This document shows, one piece after another, positions 13,217-21,667 of a stretch of DNA of 47,722 nt (position 1 is the first letter of the stretch; the number at the start of each line of letters is the position of its first letter). The position numbers were made by a program, and so were the translations under genes. Below the pieces are notes generated by a model that made no database searches, had not been told where the DNA came from, and saw only the letters and a program-made list of their open reading frames with translations. The DNA is from Sedimenticola sp. (GTDB lineage Bacteria; Pseudomonadota; Gammaproteobacteria; Chromatiales; Chromatiaceae). The stretch lies in the NCBI GenBank assembly GCA_026992075.1, contig JALXAM010000053.1, positions 1 to 47,722 of the forward strand, written 5' to 3'.

Positions 13217-14602
13217 ATGCTTCCCGTGATCGCGCTGGTGGGTCGCCCCAATGTGGGCAAGTCCACCCTGTTCAACCGTCTCACCCGTAGCCGTGACGCC
13301 TTGGTGGCGGACCAGCCGGGGCTCACCCGTGACCGCAAGTACGGCATCGGCCGGTTGGGTGATCGTCCCTACCTGGTGGTGGACACCGGGGGCATCAGTG
13401 GCGAGGCCGACGGAGTGGAGGCGCTCATGGACCGCCAGGTGCGGCTGGCCATCGAAGAGGCGGACCACATCCTCTTTCTGGTGGATGCCCGGGAGGGGCT
13501 CACCGGCGGCGACGAGCAGATCGCCGCCGAACTGCGCCGCACCGGCAAGCCGGTGACTCTGGTGGTGAACAAGAGCGAGAGCCTGGACCGGGAGCTGGCC
13601 GCCGCCGAGTTCCATGCCCTGGGGCTGGGGGAGCCGGTACCCGTCTCCGCCGCCCACGGGCGTGGCGTGAAGCCGCTGGTAAACGAGGTGCTGGAGACCC
13701 TGCCTCCCGCCGAAGAGGCTCCGGAAGAGGAAAAAGGGGTACAGATTGCGGTGGTGGGTCGTCCCAACGTGGGCAAGTCCACCCTCATCAACCGGTTGCT
13801 CGGGGAGGAACGGCTGGTGGCCTATGACCAGCCCGGTACCACCCGCGACTCCGTGCAGGTTCCTTTCGAGCACCAGGGAAAGCGCTACACGCTCATCGAC
13901 ACCGCCGGTGTGCGGCGCCGGGCGCGGGTCTCCGAGGCCATCGAGAAGTTCAGCGTCATCAAGGCGCTTCAGGCGATGGAACAGGCCAATGTGGTGCTGT
14001 TGGTGCTGGATGCTCATGAAGGGGTCACCGAGCAGGATGCCAATCTTGCGGGCCATGTGCTGGAGAGCGGCCGGGCGCTGGTAGTGGTGGTGAACAAGTG
14101 GGATGGCCTGGACCCCGATCAGAGGGAGCGGGTCAAGGCCGAGCTGGAGCGTCGCCTGCCCTTTCTCTCCTTTGCCGAGGTGCGGTTCGTTTCGGCGCTG
14201 CACGGCACTGGCGTGGGCCATCTCATGGAGGCGGTGGACCGTGCCTGGCGTGCCGCCACGGCCGATCTCAAGACGGCCGAGCTCACCCGGGTGCTGGAGC
14301 AGGCGGTACAGGAGCACCAGCCGCCCCTGGTACGGGGCCGCCGTATCAAGCTGCGCTATGCCCACCAGGGCGGGCGCAATCCGCCGGTCATCGTAATCCA
14401 CGGCAATCAGACCGAATCGGTGCCCGCTGCCTACCGGCGCTACCTGGTGAACCGCTTTCGCGAGGCCTTCGACCTCTGGGGAACCCCGGTGCGCATCGAG
14501 TTCCGCACCGCCGAGAACCCTTACAAGGGACGCCGCAACAAGCTCACGCCCCGCCAGCGGCAGAAACGGCGTCGGTTGATGAAGCACGTGAAGCGACGTT
14601 GA
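13217..14602 (+). CDS. der: Ribosome assembly GTPase Der (EngA)
   Basis: A 461-residue GTPase with two tandem G domains needed for 50S subunit maturation. P-loops GRPNVGKS are at residues 9-16 and 181-188, with G3 motifs DTGG and DTAG and G4 motifs NKSE and NKWD. A KH-like domain at about 355-445 and a basic tail ([16 protein letters not shown]) finish the protein. The NKSE in the first G4 replaces the usual NKxD. It is the last gene of the rlmN block, and yajC follows after a 99-bp gap with its own probable promoter. Confidence 0.96.
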   Translation: MLPVIALVGRPNVGKSTLFNRLTRSRDALVADQPGLTRDRKYGIGRLGDRPYLVVDTGGISGEADGVEALMDRQVRLAIEEADHILFLVDAREGLTGGDEQIAAELRRTGKPVTLVVNKSESLDRELAAAEFHALGLGEPVPVSAAHGRGVKPLVNEVLETLPPAEEAPEEEKGVQIAVVGRPNVGKSTLINRLLGEERLVAYDQPGTTRDSVQVPFEHQGKRYTLIDTAGVRRRARVSEAIEKFSVIKALQAMEQANVVLLVLDAHEGVTEQDANLAGHVLESGRALVVVVNKWDGLDPDQRERVKAELERRLPFLSFAEVRFVSALHGTGVGHLMEAVDRAWRAATADLKTAELTRVLEQAVQEHQPPLVRGRRIKLRYAHQGGRNPPVIVIHGNQTESVPAAYRRYLVNRFREAFDLWGTPVRIEFRTAENPYKGRRNKLTPRQRQKRRRLMKHVKRR

Positions 14603-14634
14603 CGGGGGTTCCGGGCGCGGCCCCGACCCTGCTA

Positions 14635-14650
14635 TGGCATAATAGCTGCC
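14635..14650 (+). promoter_or_regulatory. Probable extended -10 promoter of yajC-secDF
   Basis: TGGCATAAT at 14635-14643 fits the extended -10 form TGnTATAAT with one mismatch, in a gap that otherwise only has GC-rich sequence. Transcription would begin near 14650, about 50 bases before the yajC start. No -35 match stands 17 bases upstream, which extended -10 promoters tolerate. Confidence 0.4.
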
Positions 14651-14701
14651 TTTTCACGAACCCGAGTGCGGTGGAAGCCGCCGTTTCCGGAGAACGACAC
14701 C

Positions 14702-15046
14702 ATGAACTTCTTCATCAACGAAGCTTGGGCCGATGCCGCCGCGCCGGCAGCCGCGGCCGCTCAGCAACCCGGTGGCCTGATGGGACTGATCTTCCCCATC
14801 GGCCTCATCGTCATCCTCTATTTCTTCATGATCCGGCCTCAGGTGAAGCGCCAGAAGGAGCACAAGGCGCTGGTGGAGAGCCTCAAGAAAGGGGACGAGG
14901 TGCAGACCATGGGCGGCCTCATGGGGCGCATCACCGATGTGGGCGAGAACTTCATCAAGGTGGAAATCGCTGATGGCGTGGAGGTCACCGTGCGCCGGGG
15001 CGCCGTGGAGGCGGTGATGCCCAAAGGAACTCTGAAAGAGCTTTGA
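14702..15046 (+). CDS. yajC: Sec translocon accessory protein YajC
   Basis: A 114-residue single-span inner-membrane protein that associates with SecDF. After an Ala-rich N-terminus (NEAWADAAAPAAAAA) comes the transmembrane helix LIFPIGLIVILYFFMI, followed by RPQVKRQKEHKALVESLKKG and the typical motif GDEVQTMGGLMGRI. I chose the ATG at 14702 because GGAG lies 9 bases upstream and it gives the usual YajC length; an in-frame ATG at 14666 would add a non-family leader. It heads yajC-secD-secF. The tgt gene that often precedes yajC is absent. Confidence 0.94.
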   Translation: MNFFINEAWADAAAPAAAAAQQPGGLMGLIFPIGLIVILYFFMIRPQVKRQKEHKALVESLKKGDEVQTMGGLMGRITDVGENFIKVEIADGVEVTVRRGAVEAVMPKGTLKEL

Positions 15047-15098
15047 GCCTAGGCTCCCGCGTTCTGCACTCTTCTCCAGTATTCCAGGACGACCATCC

Positions 15099-16967
15099 GT
15101 GATGTTGAACAAATATCCCCTCTGGAAGAACCTGCTCGTGGTGGCGGTTCTGTTGCTCGGCCTGTTGTATGCGTTGCCCAACCTCTTCGGGCAGGATCCC
15201 GCCATCGTCGTAACCGGTTTGCATGGTGCGCAGGTGGATGCCGACCTGGAGAAGAAGGTGCGGGCCGCCTTGCAAGAGGCGAAGATCACGCCCACCCAGG
15301 TGGAGCGCAACGAGGGGCGTATGCTGCTGCGCTTCGATACCACCACCGATCAGCAAAAGGCGCAGCACGCCATCGCCAAGGTGCTGGGTGAGGATTATTC
15401 CTATGCCCTCACCATGGCGGCCAACGTGCCGGACTGGCTCGCCGCCCTGGGAGGCCGGCCCATGAACCTGGGGCTGGACCTGCGAGGTGGCATCCATGTG
15501 CTCATCGACGTGGATATGGATTCGGCGCTGCAGGCCAAGCTGGAAGCCTACACCGGGGACATCCGCTCGGTGCTGCGCAAGCACAAGATCCGCTATCTCA
15601 CGGTGAAGACGGAGAAGGGCAAGCAGCTGGGGGTGAACGTCAAGTTCAAGGATGCGGCCACCCGGGACAAGGCCCTGGACGTGTTGGCGGAGGAGTTCCG
15701 CAACCTGGGCGTGGAGGCGGTGGACGCCGACGGGGCCTATCTGGTGCGGCTCACCATGCCACCGGCGGAGGTGCGGGCCACCAAGAAGTTCGCGCTGCAG
15801 CAGAACATCACCACCATCCGCAACCGGGTCAACGCCCTGGGCGTGGCCGAGCCCTTGGTGCAGCAACAGGGCGACCGCCGCATCGTGGTGGAGTTGCCCG
15901 GGGTGCAGGATCCCACCCAGGTGAAGAACATTCTCGGCGCCACCGCCACCCTGGAGTACCGGCTGGTGGACACCGAGCACGACGCCTTTGAAGCCAAGGA
16001 GACCGGCAAGATCCCTCCCGGCTCACGGCTCTACAAGGTGCGCGAGGACGGCCGTCCCATCCTGCTCAAGAAGCGGGTGATCGTCACCGGGGATCAGATC
16101 ACCGATGCCGCCTCCGGCTTCGACCAGCGGACCGGCAGCCCCATGGTCACCGTCTCCCTGGACAGCAAAGGGGCGCGGCGCATGCGCAACGTCACCACCG
16201 AGAACGTGGGCAAGCCGATGGCGGTGGTGTTCAAGGAGACCCGGGTGGTGGGGCGCGACGCCAACGGCAAGCCCATCAAGCGGCAGGTGGAGGAGGTGAT
16301 CTCGGTGGCCAACATCCTGGAGCCCTTCGGCCGCCGCTTTCAGACCACCGGCCTGGACAGCCCGCAGGAGGCCCACCAGCTGGCGCTCTTGTTGCGGGCC
16401 GGCGCGCTGGCGGCGCCCATCGACATCGTGGAGGAGCGCACCATCGGTCCCAGTCTGGGGGCGGACAACATCCGCCAGGGCTTCATCTCCGTCATGATCG
16501 GCATGGCCGCGGTGCTGGTCTTCATGGTGGCTTACTACCGGGTGTTCGGGCTCTTCGCCGATGCCGCGCTGATCGCCAACCTGGTGCTCATCGTCGCCAT
16601 CCTGTCACTGTTGCAGGCCACCCTCACCATGCCGGGCATCGCCGGCATCGTCCTCACCGTGGGCATGGCGGTGGACGCCAACGTCCTCATCTACGAGCGC
16701 ATTCGCGAGGAGCTGCGGGTGGGCAGCACGCCGCAAGCGGCCATTCACGCCGGTTACGAGAAGGCTTTCAGCACCATCATGGATGCCAATATCACCACCC
16801 TCATCGCCGCCGTGGTGCTCTTCTCCATCGGCAGCGGGCCGGTGAAGGGCTTCGCCGTCACCCTGGCCATCGGCATCGTCACCTCCATGTTCACCGCCAT
16901 CGTCGGCACCCGCGCCCTGGTGAACCTGGTGTATGGCGGCAAGCGGATCGAGAAACTCTCCATCTGA
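15099..16967 (+). CDS. secD: Protein translocase subunit SecD
   Basis: A 622-residue inner-membrane subunit that uses proton flow to drive late steps of protein export. TM1 (NLLVVAVLLLGLLYALP) is followed by a large periplasmic region with the P1 base (MNLGLDLRGGIHVLIDVDM) and the SecD signature region, then five more helices from about residue 460. The start is GTG at 15099 with AGGA upstream; the ATG directly after is an alternative. Only 16 bp separate it from secF. Confidence 0.96.
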   Translation: MMLNKYPLWKNLLVVAVLLLGLLYALPNLFGQDPAIVVTGLHGAQVDADLEKKVRAALQEAKITPTQVERNEGRMLLRFDTTTDQQKAQHAIAKVLGEDYSYALTMAANVPDWLAALGGRPMNLGLDLRGGIHVLIDVDMDSALQAKLEAYTGDIRSVLRKHKIRYLTVKTEKGKQLGVNVKFKDAATRDKALDVLAEEFRNLGVEAVDADGAYLVRLTMPPAEVRATKKFALQQNITTIRNRVNALGVAEPLVQQQGDRRIVVELPGVQDPTQVKNILGATATLEYRLVDTEHDAFEAKETGKIPPGSRLYKVREDGRPILLKKRVIVTGDQITDAASGFDQRTGSPMVTVSLDSKGARRMRNVTTENVGKPMAVVFKETRVVGRDANGKPIKRQVEEVISVANILEPFGRRFQTTGLDSPQEAHQLALLLRAGALAAPIDIVEERTIGPSLGADNIRQGFISVMIGMAAVLVFMVAYYRVFGLFADAALIANLVLIVAILSLLQATLTMPGIAGIVLTVGMAVDANVLIYERIREELRVGSTPQAAIHAGYEKAFSTIMDANITTLIAAVVLFSIGSGPVKGFAVTLAIGIVTSMFTAIVGTRALVNLVYGGKRIEKLSI

Positions 16968-16983
16968 CAGGAGACGACGGAAA

Positions 16984-17925
16984 ATGCGCCAACTGATTCC
17001 CACCAACCGCACCATCGACTTCATGGGGCAGCGCAAGCTGGCCATGGTGATCTCCGGCATTTTGTTGGTGATCTCGGTGGCATCTCTGGTGATACGTGGC
17101 CTCGCTTTTGGCATCGATTTCACTGGCGGCACCCTCGTCGAGGTGGGCTACGAACAGGAGGTGCCGCTGGATCAGGTGCGCAAGGTGCTGGCGGAAAACG
17201 GCTTCGGTGATGCCCAGGTGCAACAGTTCGGTACCCCAAGGGACCTGCTCATCCGCCTGGCACCTCGGGAGGGAGTGAAGAGCGCGGAGATCAGCGACCA
17301 GGTCTACCGTGCCCTGCGCAAGGCGGCCAACGGCAAGGTGGAACTGCGCCGTGTGGAGTTCGTGGGGCCGCAGGTGGGTGACGAACTCACCGAGGATGGC
17401 GCCCTGGCGGTGCTGGTGGCGCTGATGGCCATCCTCATGTATGTGGCGGTGCGCTTCGAGTGGCGTTTCGCGGTGGGGTCGGTGGTGGCCCTGGTGCACG
17501 ATGTCACCATCACCCTGGGCTTTTTCTCCATCACCGGGTTGGAGTTCGATCTGACGGTGCTGGCGGCGGTGCTTGCGGTGATCGGCTACTCGCTCAACGA
17601 CACCATCGTGGTCTTCGACCGCATTCGCGAGAACTTCCGCAAGATCCGAAAGGGCAGCCCGGCAGAGGTGATCAACGTCTCCATCACCCAGACCCTGTCG
17701 CGCACCATCATCACCTCTTTCACCACCCTTTTGGTGCTCATCGCTCTCTTCTTCCTGGGTGGCGAGATCATCCACAACTTCTCCCTGGCATTGATCCTGG
17801 GGGTGCTGGTGGGAACCTACTCCTCCATCTACGTGGCCAGCGCCGCGGCATTGACGCTGGGGGTGAGCAAGGCCGACCTGATGCCGGTGCAGAAGGAAGG
17901 AGCGCGCATCGATGACATGCCTTGA
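16984..17925 (+). CDS. secF: Protein translocase subunit SecF
   Basis: A 313-residue partner of SecD in the membrane. TM1 (LAMVISGILLVISVASLVI) leads into the SecF motif GIDFTGGTLVEV, and five further helices include VIGYSLNDTIVVFDRIRE, the conserved TM4-TM5 stretch. I chose the ATG at 16984 (GGAG about 10 bases upstream); longer in-frame starts would overlap the end of secD. The operon ends here and is followed by a palindromic repeat element. Confidence 0.96.
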   Translation: MRQLIPTNRTIDFMGQRKLAMVISGILLVISVASLVIRGLAFGIDFTGGTLVEVGYEQEVPLDQVRKVLAENGFGDAQVQQFGTPRDLLIRLAPREGVKSAEISDQVYRALRKAANGKVELRRVEFVGPQVGDELTEDGALAVLVALMAILMYVAVRFEWRFAVGSVVALVHDVTITLGFFSITGLEFDLTVLAAVLAVIGYSLNDTIVVFDRIRENFRKIRKGSPAEVINVSITQTLSRTIITSFTTLLVLIALFFLGGEIIHNFSLALILGVLVGTYSSIYVASAAALTLGVSKADLMPVQKEGARIDDMP

Positions 17926-17940
17926 AAGGCAGTTCATCCC

Positions 17941-18133
17941 GTAGGTCGGGCTTCAGCCCGACGACTGGCGCGCTTCCCCGGGGCCGGCAGGCCGATGCCT
18001 ATGGCGGGAACGCCGTAAATACATCCCTGTAGGCTCCGCGTCGGCATCCCTGCCTCCGAGGTCCCGCCACAGGCATCGGCCTGCCGGCCTGCAAGCGATA
18101 ATGGTTGTTCAGTTGGGCTGAAGCCCGACCTAC
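17941..18133. repeat. REP-bounded composite palindrome, copy 1
   Basis: Outer ends are inverted REP-like units: GTAG followed by the hairpin GTCGGGCTTCAGCCCGAC at 17941-17962, and its reverse complement with one mismatch at 18112-18133. Nested inside is a 28-bp inverted repeat, 17982-18009 against 18062-18089, with one mismatch. The 52-base centre contains ACGCCGTAAATAC and CCCTGTAGGCTC, which recur in the element at 37924-38231. The arms do not resemble the arms of that copy. The element fills the gap between secF and herA and carries no gene. It may act as a terminator or be a non-autonomous mobile element; both are inference. Confidence 0.85.
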
Positions 18134-18140
18134 GTCAGGG

Positions 18141-19832
18141 TCAACGCTTCTGCTGCCACCAGTGCTGGACGATGTCCATCACGTCAAGGTCCTCCGGTCC
18201 GTCGCGCCAGCTCTTGGAGAGGGGTACGTCGGCGCTGGCCGGGGGTGGATCGGGGGGATAGACCTGGAAGCGGGTGGGGAGGGGAGTGGCATCTCCCACC
18301 GCCAGCACTTCGCCGCGGCTCAATGAGGCCAGGATCTCGGCCAGGTCGGCTTCCCCTTCGGGCATCAGTCCACGCACGTAGGCCTGGTCGTCCGGGTTGC
18401 TGATGCGCAGGCAAAGATAGTTGGAACACTGGGCCAGCACCGTTTCCGACAGCTCCGTGGGGCGCTGGCTCACCACACAGAGCGCCACCCCGTATTTCCG
18501 TCCCTCTTTGGCGATGCGCTCCATGGCCTTGCGGGTGGCCGCCAGGGAGGGGTCGCCCTCGCGTGGCAGGTACTGGTGGGCCTCCTCGCACACCAGTAGG
18601 ATGGGAAATTCCCGCCGCCTGGGATTCCAGTAGTTGAACTCGTAGGCCAGGCGCGCGATTTGGGAGGAGACCATGGGGCGTACGTCCGACGGGATGGGGC
18701 TGAGGTCGATCACCGTGATCTGGCGCTTGGGCTCGCCCAGGCCGATGAAGTCGCGCAGCAGGTCCTCCAGGTGTTCCGACTTGGTGCGCTTTTTCGGCCG
18801 CAGCAGGAAGTCGTAGCGGGTGTCGTTGTACATGGACTGGAAACGCACCAGGAAATTGTCGAAGGCACCATAGAGAGTGCCTTTGGTCTTGCCGAAGTCC
18901 AGCTGTTGCTCGTTGGCCTGCTTGAAATGGAGATAGAGCTCTTTCAGTGAGAAGTAGACCGGCGAGTCCACCGACAGCTGCTCCAGCCCCAGATGGGCGT
19001 TGGCCTTCTTGCGCAGCGCATAGAGTACGTCACGCAGGTAGGCGATCTGCAGGGTGGCGGTGGGGTCGGTCTTGTCCACCAGAAAGTCCACCAGCTCGGC
19101 GTAGGTGAGCAGCCAGTAGGGAATCTCCAGTTCCCGTGCGTCCAGGTGCCGCACCACCGACTCGTCGAACGGGCTGTGCAGCTTTCCATGTTCGTCACGC
19201 CAGCCGTACTCTCCGTGCAGGTCCAGGAGGATGACATGGGCCCGCGGCAGGGTCTTCAGGGTCCGTTGCAGCAGGCTGGTGACGGTCCAGGACTTGCCGG
19301 CGCCCGACTGCCCCAGGATCGCCAGGTGACGTGTGAAGAGAGGGTTTGGATCCAGGTAGACGTCGATGCTGGTGCGGCTGCTCAGGCAGCCCAAGGCCAG
19401 GTTCTCGCTGCGGAATCGGTCGAACAGCACCTCCAGGCGGCGGGCGCTCACCAGGTGTACCTCGGCGCCGGTCACCGGGAACTCCTTCACACCCCGGTCG
19501 AATTCGCCCTTGGCGGTGATGTGTCCCAGTGGCAGCAGGCTCAGGTAGCGCTTTCGGGCCTGCTGCACGGCGGCGCCGGTGAGGGTGCCGCCGCCGTTGC
19601 CGGCGGTGTAATCCTGCGGTGGATCCTCCCACATCCGCACCACCTGCCCGAGGATGTTCACATCGTTGTGCTTGATGAGCAACTGGGTGCCCAGTTGTCC
19701 CACCGGTATCTGTTCGTTTCCTACTTTCATAACCGGCCGGAAACCCTCGGCCTCGGTGTGGAGCGTGGCCACCAGGCGCCCGCCGGAGACGTCGGTAATG
19801 TGGCCGATCAGGGTGTTGTCGGTGGTCTGCAT
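18141..19832 (-). CDS. herA: HerA-family ATPase (DUF87)
   Basis: A 563-residue HerA/FtsK-superfamily hexameric motor. The N-terminal HAS-barrel region (IGHITDVSGGRLVATL) is followed by Walker A GQSGAGKS at 174-181, an LDLHGEYGW strand, Walker B ILLVCEEA at 411-418 with the HerA phrase HQYLPREG, a sensor segment VVSQRPTELSETVL and an arginine-finger-type region near YLCLRISNP. HerA proteins pump DNA with the nuclease NurA in archaea and work with SIR2, DUF4297 or NurA-like effectors in bacterial defence. No such partner is adjacent here: a repeat element lies downstream and the SQR-like operon is divergent. The role is therefore open; DNA repair or a distant partner are both possible. Confidence 0.85.
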   Translation of the reverse strand: MQTTDNTLIGHITDVSGGRLVATLHTEAEGFRPVMKVGNEQIPVGQLGTQLLIKHNDVNILGQVVRMWEDPPQDYTAGNGGGTLTGAAVQQARKRYLSLLPLGHITAKGEFDRGVKEFPVTGAEVHLVSARRLEVLFDRFRSENLALGCLSSRTSIDVYLDPNPLFTRHLAILGQSGAGKSWTVTSLLQRTLKTLPRAHVILLDLHGEYGWRDEHGKLHSPFDESVVRHLDARELEIPYWLLTYAELVDFLVDKTDPTATLQIAYLRDVLYALRKKANAHLGLEQLSVDSPVYFSLKELYLHFKQANEQQLDFGKTKGTLYGAFDNFLVRFQSMYNDTRYDFLLRPKKRTKSEHLEDLLRDFIGLGEPKRQITVIDLSPIPSDVRPMVSSQIARLAYEFNYWNPRRREFPILLVCEEAHQYLPREGDPSLAATRKAMERIAKEGRKYGVALCVVSQRPTELSETVLAQCSNYLCLRISNPDDQAYVRGLMPEGEADLAEILASLSRGEVLAVGDATPLPTRFQVYPPDPPPASADVPLSKSWRDGPEDLDVMDIVQHWWQQKR

Positions 19833-19986
19833 GGTCGATCTGCCTCGTTCCCTGACGATGAACGGGTGTTTTGGAGCAGTTTAATGGATAGAATGAATCG
19901 GCACCCCCTGCGAATGCGAACTCTGTGATTGAGGTGGCATTTGCGGATGGGGCCGGGTTCCACCGCCGGTTTGGGAGGGAAGACAC

Positions 19987-21117
19987 ATGAAGAGAGTCAC
20001 CATCATCGGCGCGGGTTTTGGCGCGCTCACAGCGGTCAGAAAACTGCGTGCCCGGCAACCGGACCTGAAGATCGACCTCATCGCGCCCAAGCCGGAGTTC
20101 GTCTACCTTCCCGGGCTGATCTGGATTCCCACCGAACTGCGCACCGGCAAGGATCTGGTGATTTCGCTGGAGCCATTCTTCCAGCGCATGAAAGTGGATT
20201 ATCATGCCGCCTCGGCTACCGGCCTGTCGGAAGGTGGAAGGGTGGTGGAAACCGATGTCGGCACGGTGGAGAACGACGGTCTCATCATCGCCAGCGGTGG
20301 CCGCTTCATCAAGAAGCTGCCCGGCATCGAGCACGCCATCACGCCCTGCGAGGGTATTCCGGCGGCGGAGCGCATCCGCGACCGGCTACACGCCATGGAT
20401 GGGGGCACCATTGCCTTCGGCTTCAGCGGCAACCCCAAGGAGCCCTCCGCCATGCGCGGCGGTCCCATGTTCGAGTTCCTGTTCGGCATCGACCGCTGGT
20501 TGCGCAAGAAGGGCAGGCGTGACCGGTTTGAGCTGGTCTTCTTCACCCCCGCCGCCAAGCCTGGACAGCGGCTGGGTGAAAAGGCGGTGAAGGGCATCCT
20601 CTCCACCATGGAGAAACGCAATGTGAAGACCCACCTGGGCCACAAGCTCAAGGGCTTCGAGAAAGACAAGGTGATCACCGAGGGGGGCGAGTTCCATGCC
20701 GATCTCATCCTCTTCATGCCGGGTATGACGGGAAACCAGTGGTTCGACGATACCGAGCTGCCCCGCTCCGAGGGTGGCCTGATCCGTGCTGACGGCCACT
20801 GCCGGGTGGAGGGTTGGGAGCGGGTCTACGTGGCTGGTGACTCAGGCAGCTTCCCGGGTCCCGGCTGGTTGCCCAAACAGGCGCACATGGCCGATCTGCA
20901 GGCCGAGGCGGCGGCCCACAATTTGCTCAACGAGCTGGAGGGCAGGGCGCCGGACAAGGGTTTCAAGGCGGAACTCGTCTGCATCATCGACAGCTACGAT
21001 ACCGGCATGATGGTCTATCGCAGCGAAAAGCGAAATCTGGTCACTCCTTCCTTCGTGGGATTCCACTGGGCGAAGCGACTGTTCGAGAATTTCTATCTGA
21101 AGGAATACCGCAAGTAG
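19987..21117 (+). CDS. Sulfide:quinone oxidoreductase-like flavoprotein
   Basis: A 376-residue two-dinucleotide-binding flavoprotein of the SQR/FCSD group. The FAD motif GAGFGALTAVRKL starts at residue 8, a second Rossmann-type segment surrounds 140-150, and the FAD-binding motif YVAGD is at 281-285. Cysteines are at 121 (TPCEGIP), 272 (GHCRVEG) and 332 (ELVCIID). Cys121 and Cys332 fit two of the three SQR cysteines. The middle catalytic cysteine appears replaced in GNPKEPSAMRGGPMFEF. The C-terminus (FENFYLKEY) is short. It heads a tight operon with two membrane proteins (9- and 1-bp gaps). Sulfide oxidation is likely but unproven; another sulfur or quinone substrate is possible. Confidence 0.75.
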   Translation: MKRVTIIGAGFGALTAVRKLRARQPDLKIDLIAPKPEFVYLPGLIWIPTELRTGKDLVISLEPFFQRMKVDYHAASATGLSEGGRVVETDVGTVENDGLIIASGGRFIKKLPGIEHAITPCEGIPAAERIRDRLHAMDGGTIAFGFSGNPKEPSAMRGGPMFEFLFGIDRWLRKKGRRDRFELVFFTPAAKPGQRLGEKAVKGILSTMEKRNVKTHLGHKLKGFEKDKVITEGGEFHADLILFMPGMTGNQWFDDTELPRSEGGLIRADGHCRVEGWERVYVAGDSGSFPGPGWLPKQAHMADLQAEAAAHNLLNELEGRAPDKGFKAELVCIIDSYDTGMMVYRSEKRNLVTPSFVGFHWAKRLFENFYLKEYRK

Positions 21118-21126
21118 GGCCCGCCC

Positions 21127-21666
21127 ATGAAGTTCGAAAATATCCCCGAGGAGGAGCGCAAACAGGCACGCCATCCTCACGAGTACTTCCTGATCAATCT
21201 GATCACCAATCACATCTTGGTGTTCGTGGCGCTGCTGGGCATGGCCAAGCAGGAGCCTTACCTGATCCTCATCGTGCCAGTGGTCTCCATCGCCATTCTC
21301 ACCTATCTGGTCTGGCGGGGGCGTCTCTCGAAGGGGCGGGACAGCTGGTTCGTCTTCTGCCACTGGCAGCTCTGCGCCCGCCGCAGCCAGTTCTTCATCG
21401 GCATGATCCTGCTCATGGGGCTGGGCATCGCGGCTATCCTTGCCAGCGTGGGGGGTAACGTGGCCGATCTGCGGCCCGGCCATTACGCCATTGGCGGGCT
21501 GGTGATGCTTCCTACGCTGTTCGCCGTGCTGGTGCTAATCCTCATGGAATCCGACGCGGTGCACAAGGCCCGTATTGGCGAAGTGCCCGACTGGCTGGTG
21601 CGCAAGTATCCCCCGCCGGCGGACTACGTCGCCGCACCTCCGGCCGACCCCATTCCCGGGGACTGA
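21127..21666 (+). CDS. Uncharacterised four-helix membrane protein
   Basis: A 179-residue protein I do not recognise. Hydrophobic segments lie at about 20-40, 44-64, 88-109 and 119-141. The cytoplasm- or periplasm-facing loop between helices 2 and 3 has CHWQLCARR (Cys78, Cys83), and the tail is Pro-rich (YPPPADYVAAPPADP). The N-terminus is charged (MKFENIPEEERKQARHPHEY). It begins 9 bp after the SQR-like gene and ends 1 bp before the next one, so it probably works with the flavoprotein, perhaps as a membrane anchor or quinone-side partner. That role is inference. Confidence 0.75.
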   Translation: MKFENIPEEERKQARHPHEYFLINLITNHILVFVALLGMAKQEPYLILIVPVVSIAILTYLVWRGRLSKGRDSWFVFCHWQLCARRSQFFIGMILLMGLGIAAILASVGGNVADLRPGHYAIGGLVMLPTLFAVLVLILMESDAVHKARIGEVPDWLVRKYPPPADYVAAPPADPIPGD

Positions 21667-21667
21667 G

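Noticed and set aside
13187-14587. Antisense open frame opposite der
   Set aside because: Same GC-driven shadow pattern; the GTPase motifs are on the plus strand.
14635-14650. Sigma-54-like TGGCA-N7-CTGC upstream of yajC
   Set aside because: GG and GC spacing fits, but a Sec housekeeping operon is unlikely to depend on sigma-54, and an extended -10 explains the same bases better.
19866-19894. TAGAAT at 19889-19894 as promoter of the SQR-like operon
   Set aside because: The -10 is good, but the -35 position reads GTGTTT, so the call is too weak.
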